Below, piece by piece: positions 53,088 to 64,000 of a stretch of 64,000 nucleotides of DNA. The notes under the pieces are model-generated. The model was not told where the DNA came from. It searched no databases and was given only the letters and a program-made list of their open reading frames with translations. This DNA is from Dipetalonema caudispina (taxonomy: Eukaryota > Nematoda > Chromadorea > Rhabditida > Onchocercidae), in assembly GCA_013365325.1 (NCBI GenBank), contig JABVXV010000051.1:62001-126000 (forward strand), written 5' to 3'. The number at the start of each line of letters is the position of its first letter. The stretch's first letter is position 1. The translations under genes and the position numbers were made by a program.

Positions 53088-56000
53088 CTAGTCAATGCTA
53101 TTGTTATCACTTTCCATAAAAGGAAGATGCCATATTGAGGAAGAATAATGCTCGCATTGTGCATGACCTTGGCATGTCCGCAGAAGTTCAAGTTGCCTAC
53201 TTAGCTGTTCCAGCACTCCTAACGGTATGCTCCATATGATATTGTGCAACTGAAATGATAATGATAAAAAGCTGTCAACTGGTAACAAATTGCGCCAGCC
53301 ATAACTTTACGGAATTTATGAAATTTACGGAATCATCATTTCCCAACATTTATCAAACCTATAAAGGATTTAGGCCAGATTTTGAAAAGCAGCTTATATT
53401 CTCAAACTATTACTTTTCAATTTGTGCATTAAATTTACCGAATAAATAATGTTCGATAGGTAAATGACAACTTTTGAGTGGTGAAGAAGTAAATATTCCC
53501 ATCCAATTGTTTTTTTCCTTAATGTAAAATCAAGTTCGTACTCATGTTCAATTTCTTCTTTCCCAAGAGTTGCCGAAAATTACTAACCTGATATGGATCA
53601 GCACTAAGATCATAGTAGCTTATAAATTCGGTAATAAACTCGCAGTACAGGAAGTTGTGTGTACCGTTAACTGTCCGTATGCACCAATATGTGTTATTGT
53701 TGGAATTTTGACAGAAGCAAAATTGGCCATACCGTTCCGGCCAAAAGGGTGGTGTCCTCCAGTGATCTGCACCATGGACGAAACAGTTCATCTGTGGTAC
53801 CGTACAATTCGCATGCAGTTCATCATGAATCGAACTTCTGTAATTATTCATATTCTTGAAGCTTCTGCAATTATTCACATTCTACCGAATATCCCACCCA
53901 TTCATCGCTGTAGATAAGTAAAAATTCTTCCAGTTTCCTGAAATATATCTCACAACGTATTCAAGCAAAAAATGATTCCCATTTAATAAACATAATTTGC
54001 CCAGCTAATGAATTCTGTTTTAGCCCGCTATTAGAATCTTGCTAATTCAGTTTCACGAGAGGTAGAATAATTCAGTCAGATACAATTTCATTCATTTTAA
54101 AAAGTATTACTTTGAATTAACCCCAGCATGAAGGCTGTTGTGAATATTTTTTCCACTTTTTCGCCACCATAATATATCACGATTGCTTCCATTCCTTCAA
54201 ATATACATTTACTTAATTTTTCTATAATATTTTACATTATGTCAATAATCTGTAAATTCTACTCGAAAATTAAATTAAAATGACTAAAAAAATTAATTTC
54301 CTGAAGGTACCTTGGCAGATGAGCATGAGTCCCTCTGCAGATACATTCACTTAAATCACTTGATGATGACAAATCATTCGATGCCGATGGTCGCCTTCGT
54401 TTCAAAGTTCTCCGCATATCCTTGAACAAAAAGTCTTCAAATTTACGGAATGAAATATACAAGGATGTGCAAGTTTCGATATTAACCATAGCAAGGAGAC
54501 CAACTTATGATCCTCTATTCAAGTCGAATTTTCATTTCGAATTTGTTGCCTAATTACATACGAAAATACTATGATTATTATCGAATGTTATTTGACAAAT
54601 GACACCGCCTGACATGATAGGCTGCGTTCTCTTCTGATGTATGCTTCGGGCCCTTCATTCTAGAGATATGAGAATAGAAAAAACACTAAAACAAGTGAGT
54701 GATGAAGTAATAAAAGTAAACAGGAACAACTTTGTAAAGCAGTAATTTCCTCTTAAGATTTTCGATTCGATCATCCACTTTTGCTTTGTGGATTGTCCAT
54801 AATTTGGAATCTCGAAATACTTTTGGCTTGCAAATAGCACTCATATTGTATCGTACACACAGAGCTGCAAACAGATACAGTCATTATTCCATAAATCACT
54901 CCCTGAAATCCAACAACTGCTTCTTCCTGATGTTTAATCCTAATTGGGTCACAGCATATCACGCATTTGGAATTTGATAACATCCTACAGCCAATCCTTG
55001 TTTTTTCCATTTTTACCGATCGTTTGATGCGTATATCACCATCATTTCGGTCTTCCAAAACACCTTGGTACCATTGACCACTTTCCATCACTTCTTTCTG
55101 TATTAAAAAGAATGAAAATTACGCTGAAACCGGTGCTGGTAATCGATACAGGTTCTTGTGTTTTGGACTTAAATGTCTTAAAATAAAATTGATTATCCCC
55201 AAATTTAACAATCATTAAAACAAAAAACCCACAAGAACGCATGACATACTTATTGCAATGCTATGATTTAACTTGTTCGATATTTAGGACATATGAAATG
55301 AGCTGAACAATACAGTAAGAAGAAAATTATTACTTCATAATACGCTCAATACTTCTCGTAAGACTATGGTGAAGAATTAATATTTCAATTGATTACTTCT
55401 ACATCTGAACTAAGAAGGTACCTCTTGTATATACTGCAAAAATTCTTCCTCCCAAAACTTTCGCAAAGTTTCGTCTAGAAAAACCGTTTCACCTTCCTCG
55501 TCCAGCTCAGCTATAGTTGTAGTCCGCCGAACACTTATCCTTCCTTAAAATAACATTTTGTTTGAAAAATCTTCAAGAATATAAACTGATAATAACCTCA
55601 AGAAAATAATTCCAGACAGCGTTAAAAGCTGCAATAGAATGATCTGACTGCATACTACATGATCAATAATAGAATGAGTAGTATAAATCAAAACATAATT
55701 AAGAATTACAAATATGTTAAGCTAACCGTGCCTTCTCCTGGATCGTCGATAGCGTCGTTTCAGCATAGCTTTTGAGGAACAATCACACTCCTTGATGATA
55801 TCTATGTTTGCCTGACATTTGAAAATTCTCCACTTACCGGAAGCATCATGAATGCATTTCCATCGCTAAAATAACAGTAATTATGCTATATGACGAAAGA
55901 AGGATAGAACTGTATGAATATTCTGAAATGCGGCAAGAAATGTAACTCAGACAAGCAACCAAAGCTAATAGTAGATTAAAGTTTACAAGGAGTTTAATTA

Positions 56001-59000
56001 TAATTCCGACGAGTCTCAAGGAACTTGAGCAACGATGACTTCGAACAGACTTTCCTTCTAAGATTAGTAGTACCTGCCCTTTCCTGCATGGTTCCCTGAA
56101 TTCCGATCGAGTACAAGCTTTTTGCATACGGACGTCTTTACTCAATCGACCACGCTGCTTCATAAATCGATCACGTATTCGGGTTAATTTTCCCATTTTT
56201 CTATATGAAATGGTAAAAATGGAAAAGTATTGCTCTTCCTTTCAACTACAACATCATGATTAGATAAAATAGATTTGAATATTTTAGAACATGAAAAATT
56301 ACGTTGTTCAGACCATACGATTTTACATAGATCAAGTAAATGAGAAATAGGTTCATTTCAAGCCAATGATATTTACTAGGTGGATAACATTTAGGAAAAA
56401 GAGAAAAGATTACCCCCTTTCAATCAGTACCGTATCTCGCCATTTGAACTCCTTTGTTTTTCTTGCTCCTTTTTTCGTTTTCTTTTTCTGTTTATCTTAA
56501 AAAAAAAAAATTAATTTGAAGAGAGTAACTGGAAATAGATAACGAGGAAAGCCAGAGATGCAACTTTTAAGAAGAACTGTAACTACAGTCCTAGGACTCA
56601 AAGCTGTTAATACGACTAACCTGACCAAAATTACAGGGGTATCTATTAAGATAGGGGTATCTATTAAGATACAAAGGAGTAACCTGTTTTAGTTATATCC
56701 AAGACAGTTAGAACTTTACCAACATTCATCTATCATAATGTATTGAAAGTTGGAAATATTAATCAAATCAAATTATAGTCAAATTAAAGAATGATATTAC
56801 CGTACTGCCGTATAAGTTGTACTAATGAACGCCCATCCATATGACGCGGTACTCCTATTCCAGCTATATCCAGGATAGTTGGAGCTATATCAACATTCAT
56901 TACAGGTTCACGGATCCTAAACAATTTCGTTCAAGTTTTACGCGTATCGAATGAATTTAGGATTTCCTATCAGCAGATAGTTTAAGACTTTAAATGGATT
57001 TTGCTTTCATAACTGCAGCTTCACTGAGCAACTCATCGGTCTCATGAATATGCGAAAAAAAGAACATCAGCAATATTTAAGAGCATATCACTGCATAATG
57101 AAATGCAATATGTGGCACTGGTATCATAAAACATATTGATCCGAAAAATAACCACTATCTCTGCTAAAAGTTGCTAACCGAGGGAGTAACAAAATGAAGT
57201 AAATTTAAGTATAACTTACGACACATTCTTTGGAAATCCCGGTCCACGAATAAAATATGGCACACGGATATCAAATTCATAGGGCATATTTTTACCCTTC
57301 ACTAAGCCAAATTGTCCCAAATGATATCCGTGATCACTTGTATAGATGAAAACGGTATTCGACAAATCACCCAAATCGCGTAATTCATTTATCAGCTACA
57401 AGTTACTTTTATTATACTAATTAGAACAAAGTTAAAAGCAATCGATTAGTCTTGATAACCTAAGCGGAAATGTCATAAAAGATTAGATCGTGCCTCAAGC
57501 CACTAACATACATAATATTATCAAGACAGGTTGCAAAAGTTTATGAACAAACAATCTTAATACTTCTGATATAAAAAATCTAATTGCTCTCTCTGTATGC
57601 AAGAGAATTCTTCACACTTAGCACATAAACTATGCTAATACACTGGAATTTGAAAACAAGATTTCAATATACAATTTAACGAGTAAGAGACTTAAAAACA
57701 CTTTTTAAAACTAACTCTTTGAATATTACTATCCACACTTTGTAGTGTTTGCAATCGTCGTCTATGTAAAACATCGGTAAATATAACATGGACTGGTTCC
57801 ATACGTCCGGTATGTTGCAAAAGCCACTGTTTGTCAGGATTTGGAGCATAATTCCAAGCTTCTGTTCTTAAATTCAACTATCAATAAATATAAGGATTTT
57901 GATTTAAAAAAAAGAAAATTATCCCATTACTGCACAGAGCATTCCTGAATTCCTAATTCAAAGTACCTATGTGTTTCAACGTCCTGAAACCATGCAGAAT
58001 ACTGTGGAGCTGGATCTTCCGGACCATGTGGGGCTGGAAATGATAGCACAATCATATATGGCTTGAACGGATCTTCTCCATGCAATTGTCGGATAAACGC
58101 TATTGTATCATTAGCAATTAAATCCGTGAAATAATCCTCAAACAATGCACCAATTTAAATTTCCCAATTAGTGACCAATGTCATAAAAAAGAAGTAAGGA
58201 GTGTAATATCCAGTAACGAGCAAAAGCAATTAAATCGTCCTGTTAAATCTATCTACTGAATAGTTCAAATTTTGCACTAAAAAGGGTTGAGAATTTTTTA
58301 TAAGCAAACCTTCTCATAATCCCAGCCATGCTTGATCTTATCACCGTTCACATTTATAGTGTAGTTATAGAATCGACTATTTCGAAGCAATCCCATCCAA
58401 TGGTCCCAGCCAGGCGGAATGTATGCACCAGTATACTCATTTAAATATTTACCAAAATATGCCGTTTTATAGCCTGCCTCATTTTTCAAATATACAGCAA
58501 ATGTATTTTTTTCATAAGTATTCCTGAAAATACATCTGCTGTTATTTTATTTTAGTTGGAATTTGCGAAAAAAGTTTGCTCTCCTCAATTTACGATAAAT
58601 TTCCCCTCATTTTTTTTACGTTCACAATAACTACCCCATCCATCGATCGCAGTTTCCCAACCCCTAAATAAGTTCGGAAATTTTGACAAAAATTTCTCTT
58701 ATGTACAATTTTTTAAGATGTGGTAAATTAGTCTTGAACTATTCAGTTATGCAACAATACTGTCTAATCGCAGTAATCAGATACATGACCAGAACAAAAT
58801 ATGTCGGTTTCCTAATTAACGTTATGATGACAGTTATTAATGTAATTTACTCACCCAACTATCGATTTCTAATTTTGTAAAGAATACTTCCAAATTTCTT
58901 AAACTGCCATTCAAAAGAATACCTCCAGTCATTCCCTGAACAGTTATGATTATTTGTAGGTACATGATGATTGTGCGCATACATCCCAGTCAATATTGAA

Positions 59001-59943
59001 CTTCGACTAGGACAACATATAGGCGTTGAAACGAAACCTGAGTTGAATGTTACCCCACGTTCTTTTAGCAGATGTACGGTTTTTGGCATAAACTGAAAAG
59101 CAATAAAATACACTTACCTTACTCAGAAATTAAATTTTGTTGGCGTCCAATCGGTCTTATTTAAAAAGGGCATTAATCCAAAAAAAAAAAAATGTCCCAA
59201 GAGACTTTCCATACGAGGTAAAGAACCATTAACGTCATAAATCTGACTTCAAGCTAGCAGATTACGAATGAATTCATCTCTAACTGATATGTTTCAGCAA
59301 CGAATTCATAATAAGCATAGTTAATCAAATAAATAAATGACCTGCATAGAGCCTAATTCGATATCTTGATCATCGGTCATGATAAGTATTATGTTTGGTC
59401 GAGTCGGTGACCTGAAAATTGATGCTTGAATTTCATTACACCTCTTTTTTAAATTTAATATAAAACTGAAATACAGTGCATCACAATCATGATGTTAAGA
59501 TTCATGTTAAATATATTGTAGAGAGAAGAAAGGACTAAATATTCCGATTCAATCTCTTTCATATGGGTAAAGGAACTTCGAACGATTTTAAAATATGGTT
59601 ATGACCATCTGAAATATAATATTAAATTCCGATACCTATTACATGCTTCAAGTATACTGAGCTCTGTGAAATACGTAAGCACATTTAGAGGAACATTAAT
59701 TCTGATATCTATTTGAAATATAACCTTAAACTTAGATATCTCCGTTATGCAAAACATAAGTATATACGTAGATGCATACTGCACTAAATTTTGGTATTGT
59801 TTAATGGAATTTCGAAATGTATCATTCTTAAAAATCAAATTGAAAAGAGCAATAAAGAGGAAAAAAAAATATTACCATGCTTCGAGCTGTGATTCATACC
59901 ATAAAAGGCACATTAATGGTACCAAATAGATGAAACCTGACAT
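53088..59943 (-). CDS. sul-1: Heparan sulfate 6-O-endosulfatase (SULF1/2, SUL-1)
   Basis: A secreted or cell-surface enzyme that removes 6-O-sulfates within heparan sulfate and so tunes growth-factor signalling. Sixteen phase-consistent exons: 59876-59943, 59342-59411, 58923-59092, 58310-58523, 57967-58136, 57716-57866, 57220-57395, 56801-56916, 56414-56495, 56074-56200, 55727-55865, 55422-55543, 54821-55097, 54311-54503, 53588-53864 and 53088-53249; about 837 aa, near human SULF1. Residues 1-22 are a signal peptide. Catalytic features: MTDDQD with metal-binding D36/D37, the formylglycine motif C72-C-P-S-R in [23 protein letters not shown], and DHGYH (D302, H303). A basic hydrophilic domain follows ([32 protein letters not shown]). 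The end is SULF-specific: [33 protein letters not shown] and LELLRTCQG. Exon edges at 54311-55097 and the 53864 acceptor (53837 is an alternative) rest on phase more than on similarity. Confidence 0.93.
56635..56670. repeat. Perfect 18-base tandem duplication in a sul-1 intron
   Basis: AGGGGTATCTATTAAGAT occurs twice head to tail, beside the degenerate exon copy in the same intron. Confidence 0.9.
56683..56729 (-). pseudogene. Degenerate copy of part of a sul-1 exon inside the adjacent intron
   Basis: These 47 bases align without gaps to exon bases 56854-56900 at a constant offset of 171 bases, with about 10 mismatches. In the same frame the copy reads [12 protein letters not shown] against [12 protein letters not shown] in the exon. 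It lies in the intron just downstream in transcript order (56496-56800). Substitutions break the conserved core, so it looks like a decayed internal duplication. Confidence 0.65.
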
Positions 59944-62147
59944 AATCATCAGAAATATAACGAACTACTGACGACATCGGAAGAAAGACGAGAGCATATC
60001 TGGATTACAATGATTTGTAGTAGTAAAGTAGTAATGATAGTAATGAGAATGATACTATATCTTCTTTATATTTCTTAATGAATAAATTAAATTCAAGCAA
60101 TCATATCTAGCCTTTCTCTTTAAATAAATTAGTCAGGTGAAAACCAAAGCTCTTCTCTTCCACTCAATTTGAGAAAAAGAGAGAAAGAGAAAAAGAGAAA
60201 GAAATGAAAAAAGAAGGGATACAAAGGGGAAACGAAAACAGGAAGCAAAAATATTCTTCTAAAACAACAAATCATTCTTGGATGTACGATTTGCTATAGT
60301 GTCCTCTCCCATATGGTATCTGGTAAATGATACAATGTTAACAAGAAATAGGAAAAAATGAAAAAAGTGAAGAAAAAACAAAAATTAAATGCTATCAAAA
60401 AATAGCTAGCAGCAGAAAACAGTTGTTTGGAACCAAAAATTTTCTTTGAAAATTGGAAAAAAGGTGAAAAAAGATAAAAGAAGCCGGCAAAAAAATAACT
60501 ACCTTTGAGCTGTCTAACATTTGAATATATATTTATATACTTCTGCCACATTTCAACATCTGTAATTTCTTATATTTTAATGTTTATAATTGATCACAAT
60601 TCGACGTTTATAATTCTTTGCAATTTAACAATGCTCACATTTTGACATCTATTCTCTTTGATGTTTTGATGTATCCATTCTAAATGCGAAATTTTCCTAT
60701 GATTAACACAGACAAAAGAAATTTAAAAATGTAGGAAAAAAAACCTCCTCGAAATTTTTCAAAATATTTGCCGTCCCTTCTTATAGTGAAAAATTACTTA
60801 GAAAAAATTAATTTATGAGAAAAACATGGGAATAATCTCAAATTCGAAATGATAATGAACACATAAGGAAACGCAACGCCACGTAGGAATATGTGATGTT
60901 CACGTAAGGATATACGAAGCTACGTATGAAAAATTAATATTAAGTGTAAATAAGAATTATAATCCTAATATCAAGTGCGTTTGCATTTTTTAAGTAGAAA
61001 AACATATAGTGCATCAAAGTGTATGTAATGAAACTGTTATTTTCTTTACTTCTAGTTTACCTACATCCGAAATGAAAAATTCATCTCTTAATGATTGATA
61101 GAAACAATACTCTTTACTATTCTTGTGGTATTATTTTCATTTCCTCTTATTTTCTTCAAATTTTATTTATTGTTGGAATATATGTAACAAACGAATGAAA
61201 TTACGATAATGTGTCAATCGATACGCACATATTCAAAATCTTTCAACAATTCCGTTAACATTCCAAAAATACACTTGAATTATTTGTTATTCTATGCAAA
61301 TGTAATATTTACATCTTCTAATTTAATTTTGTATTCTATTCACATCATGATACATGCAACATTCTTTTTGAACTCTAATTATGGTAAGATATATTTTACC
61401 ATATCTTTTGTAATTCGTTAATGAGGCCATCAAACAATATGATAGTGGATGTAATAGGATGTAATTTTCGTACTTTACATTTTACTTGTACCAATCAAAT
61501 GAAACCGGTAATAAGCCTAGTCTATAAAAGTCCTTTACCTTACTACATTCATCCTAGGCTAATTAAATAATGACCCCAGATCCTATCCAATTCCCACTAA
61601 TGCCATTGTTTCATATAAGTGGACGGTCTATGAAATTTCACTGGTCTTTACGAAAATTTGAATGATTCATATGTTGATTGTCTTCATTATTTCTTTAGCT
61701 GGTACAATTCATCATTATTAAATATAGTTCACGTGAAGTTATATGACGTAGAATCCGTATAAAATGAATGTAATTAATCATTTCATTAAGAGAAGATTCA
61801 TTGACTTATTTGAATGATAACAAGCAAATGTCATCGATTGAGAAGTGATAATCATCTCACTGACCTTTATCACTTTTTTCCATGTTAATATATGAACAAT
61901 CAGATATGATAAAGTTGGATAAGATAACGATAATTATCAGTATCAGGTTAATATTTCATTTTCCTTTCTGAAATTTTGATTCAATTTTTTGTTTTACAAT
62001 TAAAAAATTGTAAAAAACTTCATTAAATCTATTCGTGGAAGAATTGGGAAATTAACTTTAATTATAAGTTGAAAATGGGATATATCTGGAAATTTTTATG
62101 GTTTATATAATTATTTATTAATTAAAGTGTTCCGGATTGAATTTTTC
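59944..62147. other. Intergenic region upstream of sul-1
   Basis: Presumed sul-1 promoter and 5' UTR on its left and the 3' end of the ZC2HC1-like gene on its right. It has a GA-rich tract near 60165-60245. No gene is supported. Confidence 0.6.
62114..62119 (-). promoter_or_regulatory. Possible polyadenylation signal of the ZC2HC1-like gene
   Basis: AATAAA in the minus-strand sense, about 29 bases past the stop codon. Confidence 0.4.
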
Positions 62148-63509
62148 TTAAATTTCTTTCTTTTTAATTGTTGCTGTACCATTGCCTTTTCTTGTAAGAG
62201 ATGACGGTCGAGATATTGCCATGGATGTCTTTTCCCGACTATTGGCTTGATATGAAACTCTGAAAAATTAGTCTTTCAGAGTTATTTATTAGATTAATTC
62301 TAATAATTAATTAATCTTTAAATTCTTGTCGCACAAGAATTGATCAGAAATTACTTACGATGAATTTATTCGTTCTCGTTCCGATGAATTACTCTTTTGT
62401 CCAATAGATTTATCAGACAAATGTGAAATAAAATCATTTCTTCTGCAACGAAAATTCATTTTAAATTATTCTTCATTTTAATCCTGTATTGTTAAGGGAA
62501 TGAAATTATAATTGGAAATGCATGACAAGTATCAGTACTAACAATAAATGTAATGTATATAATAGCATAAATTCATTGCTTACAAATGTATAAATATATT
62601 TTAATTAATCCATCAAAAATTTTCTCTGTGTCCTATGAGCATCATGAATTTTGAAAATGTTTCAAAGTAAATAAATTAACTAAGTAAACAAATAAATAAA
62701 TGAATAAGCAACTAAAACGATTTACTTTCTTGATGAACTCCTCTCTCTTCGTCGATCATTTCCACTATTATTATCACCGTATGATCGTTGTGATGATTTA
62801 GATCGTCTTGAAGAAATATTTAAACGACGTTCTGGTGTTGATGGATGACAGCCATTTTTCTTGCATCGCAATTTATTATCACGATTTAATGTTGTATTAC
62901 TCAATTGATCACAATCACTAATTTCTGATCGTATCATTGTTGCATTAGATTGTCGTAACCTTATCTTTTGTATCTAAATTTACAATATTTATGTTGATAA
63001 TTACTTCAAAAATGACAAATTTTAAATTCATTTCGAAAAATATTCATTTTTTCTTTGCTATTATTTATAAATAAGAGTTTTCTATTAATAATTATGTCGT
63101 AATTGTGAAATTGTTGTTAAATAGAGAAAACGAATAACCGAATGAGCTTATTTAAATTGTCATCAATTTTCATGCTTATTTTTCATTACAACCTTCTACA
63201 AAATATTATAATTAAAGTCTATTCCTTTGTAATTTACTTAAATTTGAATTATAATTTCAATACTATTTACGATATCATTTCAAAATGTTTCCAAATTTCA
63301 GTCCTTTCAACATCATAATTAATATCAACATCTGAGTTAAGTAATCTTTTAGATTTCAATTAAATTAATGTAAACGAGAAATTTCGATAGTAGTTACTTC
63401 TATACCTTTATCGGTCCTTTCTTTTCTTGTTGCGTTTTACAAAATGGAATATGCCGTTCTGCTGCGGCTTCATTAAAACTGCGCCCACAATATTCGCATT
63501 TAATGTAAT
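62148..63509 (-). CDS. ZC2HC1-family (FAM164) C2HC zinc-finger protein, 3' part
   Basis: Partial gene, continuing towards or past the right edge. Four phase-consistent exons are visible: 63406-63509, 62726-62973, 62359-62442 and 62148-62259. The first encodes YIKCEYCGRSFNEAAAERH followed by IPFCKTQQ, a C-x2-C-x11-H-x3-C finger matching the second finger of ZC2HC1A/B. The rest is basic, Ser/Arg-rich and probably disordered (PERRLNISSRRSKSSQRS, RRRERSSSRK), ending in a Lys-rich tail. Vertebrate members have a first finger upstream and short motifs downstream; neither is visible here, and the C-terminal tail differs. The exon entering at 63509 needs one base from an upstream exon that I could not place with confidence. 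Role unknown; the zinc-finger call is firm and the family call fairly so. Confidence 0.8.
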
Positions 63510-64000
63510 CTAAAATCACTTAGCAGACGTGTTTCTTATTTTATTATTGTTTGAATTAACAAATTTCAAAATCTTTATGTTAATTACTTCTACTAAACAC
63601 ACTAAATACTTATACTAACGTACATCAAAACCTATAAAATAAAAACAAATGCTTTTTTAATTATATCATTAGCATTATTTGTTCATTATATGAACAGTAT
63701 GCATTATCAACGATAGTAAATTAACGAATTCAACCCGTAATACTCAAAAACTTCTTTTTCCCCAATAATTTAAAAATAGAAACAAATTTCATTTATTCCT
63801 ACTTTAAGTAATTAATTTCTACAATCGAAATTTTATTATTTATTAGGGTTAAAACAGACCAAAATTTAAACACATCATTAATGGAATTAATTTTCTTACA
63901 TTTTTATAGCGCAATAAATTAATAAGTAAAGTTTGATTATGTTGTCATATCGAATTATTGCACAAATTTTTTATCAAATTCTCAAAAAAATAAGAGATTT
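63510..64000. other. Probable intron at the right edge
   Basis: AT-rich sequence upstream of the zinc-finger exon. It should be an intron of the ZC2HC1-like gene. I could not identify a further exon; an eight-base candidate flanked by splice-like sites near 63620-63642 is too short to support. Confidence 0.45.

Noticed and set aside
53570..53917. Plus-strand ORF opposite the sul-1 C-terminal exon
   Set aside because: Antisense shadow; the minus strand encodes conserved SULF motifs there.
54520..54690. Possible extra sul-1 exon (minus) reading [13 protein letters not shown]
   Set aside because: Its open frames do not fit the phase of the neighbouring sul-1 exons, and it has no similarity to SULF at that point.
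54786..54977. Plus-strand ORF opposite sul-1
   Set aside because: Shadow of the sul-1 exon at 54821-55097.

Overview
The window looks like a nematode chromosome segment, most likely from a filarial or related parasitic worm. It is strongly AT-rich, genes are cut into many exons with GT..AG introns whose acceptors usually read TTTCAG, and microsatellites are abundant. One gene belongs to the nematode-specific ground-like branch of hedgehog-related proteins, and two others are close to C. elegans SUP-12 and SUL-1. I could not fix the species from sequence alone. I saw no bacterial or viral gene, no intact transposon, and no tRNA or rRNA.

Plus-strand half (about 7.6-24.3 kb). Three genes could be spliced with consistent reading phase from start to stop. 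They are a secreted ground-like protein with a Cys/Pro-rich N-terminal half (7645-10077, 3 exons, 387 aa), the transcription elongation factor IWS1 (12775-16750, 11 exons, 518 aa), and an RNF13/RNF167-type PA-TM-RING ubiquitin ligase (19012-24348, 14 exons, 619 aa).

Minus-strand half (about 29.1-64 kb). From low to high coordinate the genes are: the muscle splicing regulator SUP-12 (29143-31994, 297 aa); a roughly 13.5-kb stretch with no recognisable gene but much simple sequence; a decayed metallo-beta-lactamase-fold gene (45543-46686) with an in-frame stop and a lost metal-binding motif; a four-pass membrane protein of unknown function (49724-51823, 257 aa); the heparan sulfate 6-O-endosulfatase SUL-1/SULF (53088-59943, 16 exons, about 837 aa); and the 3' part of a ZC2HC1-family zinc-finger gene that runs off the right edge (62148-63509). 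RNF13 and sup-12 converge tail to tail across a 4.8-kb intergenic region.

The genes do not form an evident pathway. They are a normal mix of housekeeping genes (transcription elongation, ubiquitylation) and metazoan regulators (muscle splicing, heparan sulfate editing, cuticle-type secreted protein). The most unusual items are the broken metallo-beta-lactamase gene, a degenerate copy of a sulfatase exon inside its own neighbouring intron, and several old tandem duplications in the gene-poor block. I did not find a convincing new biological system.
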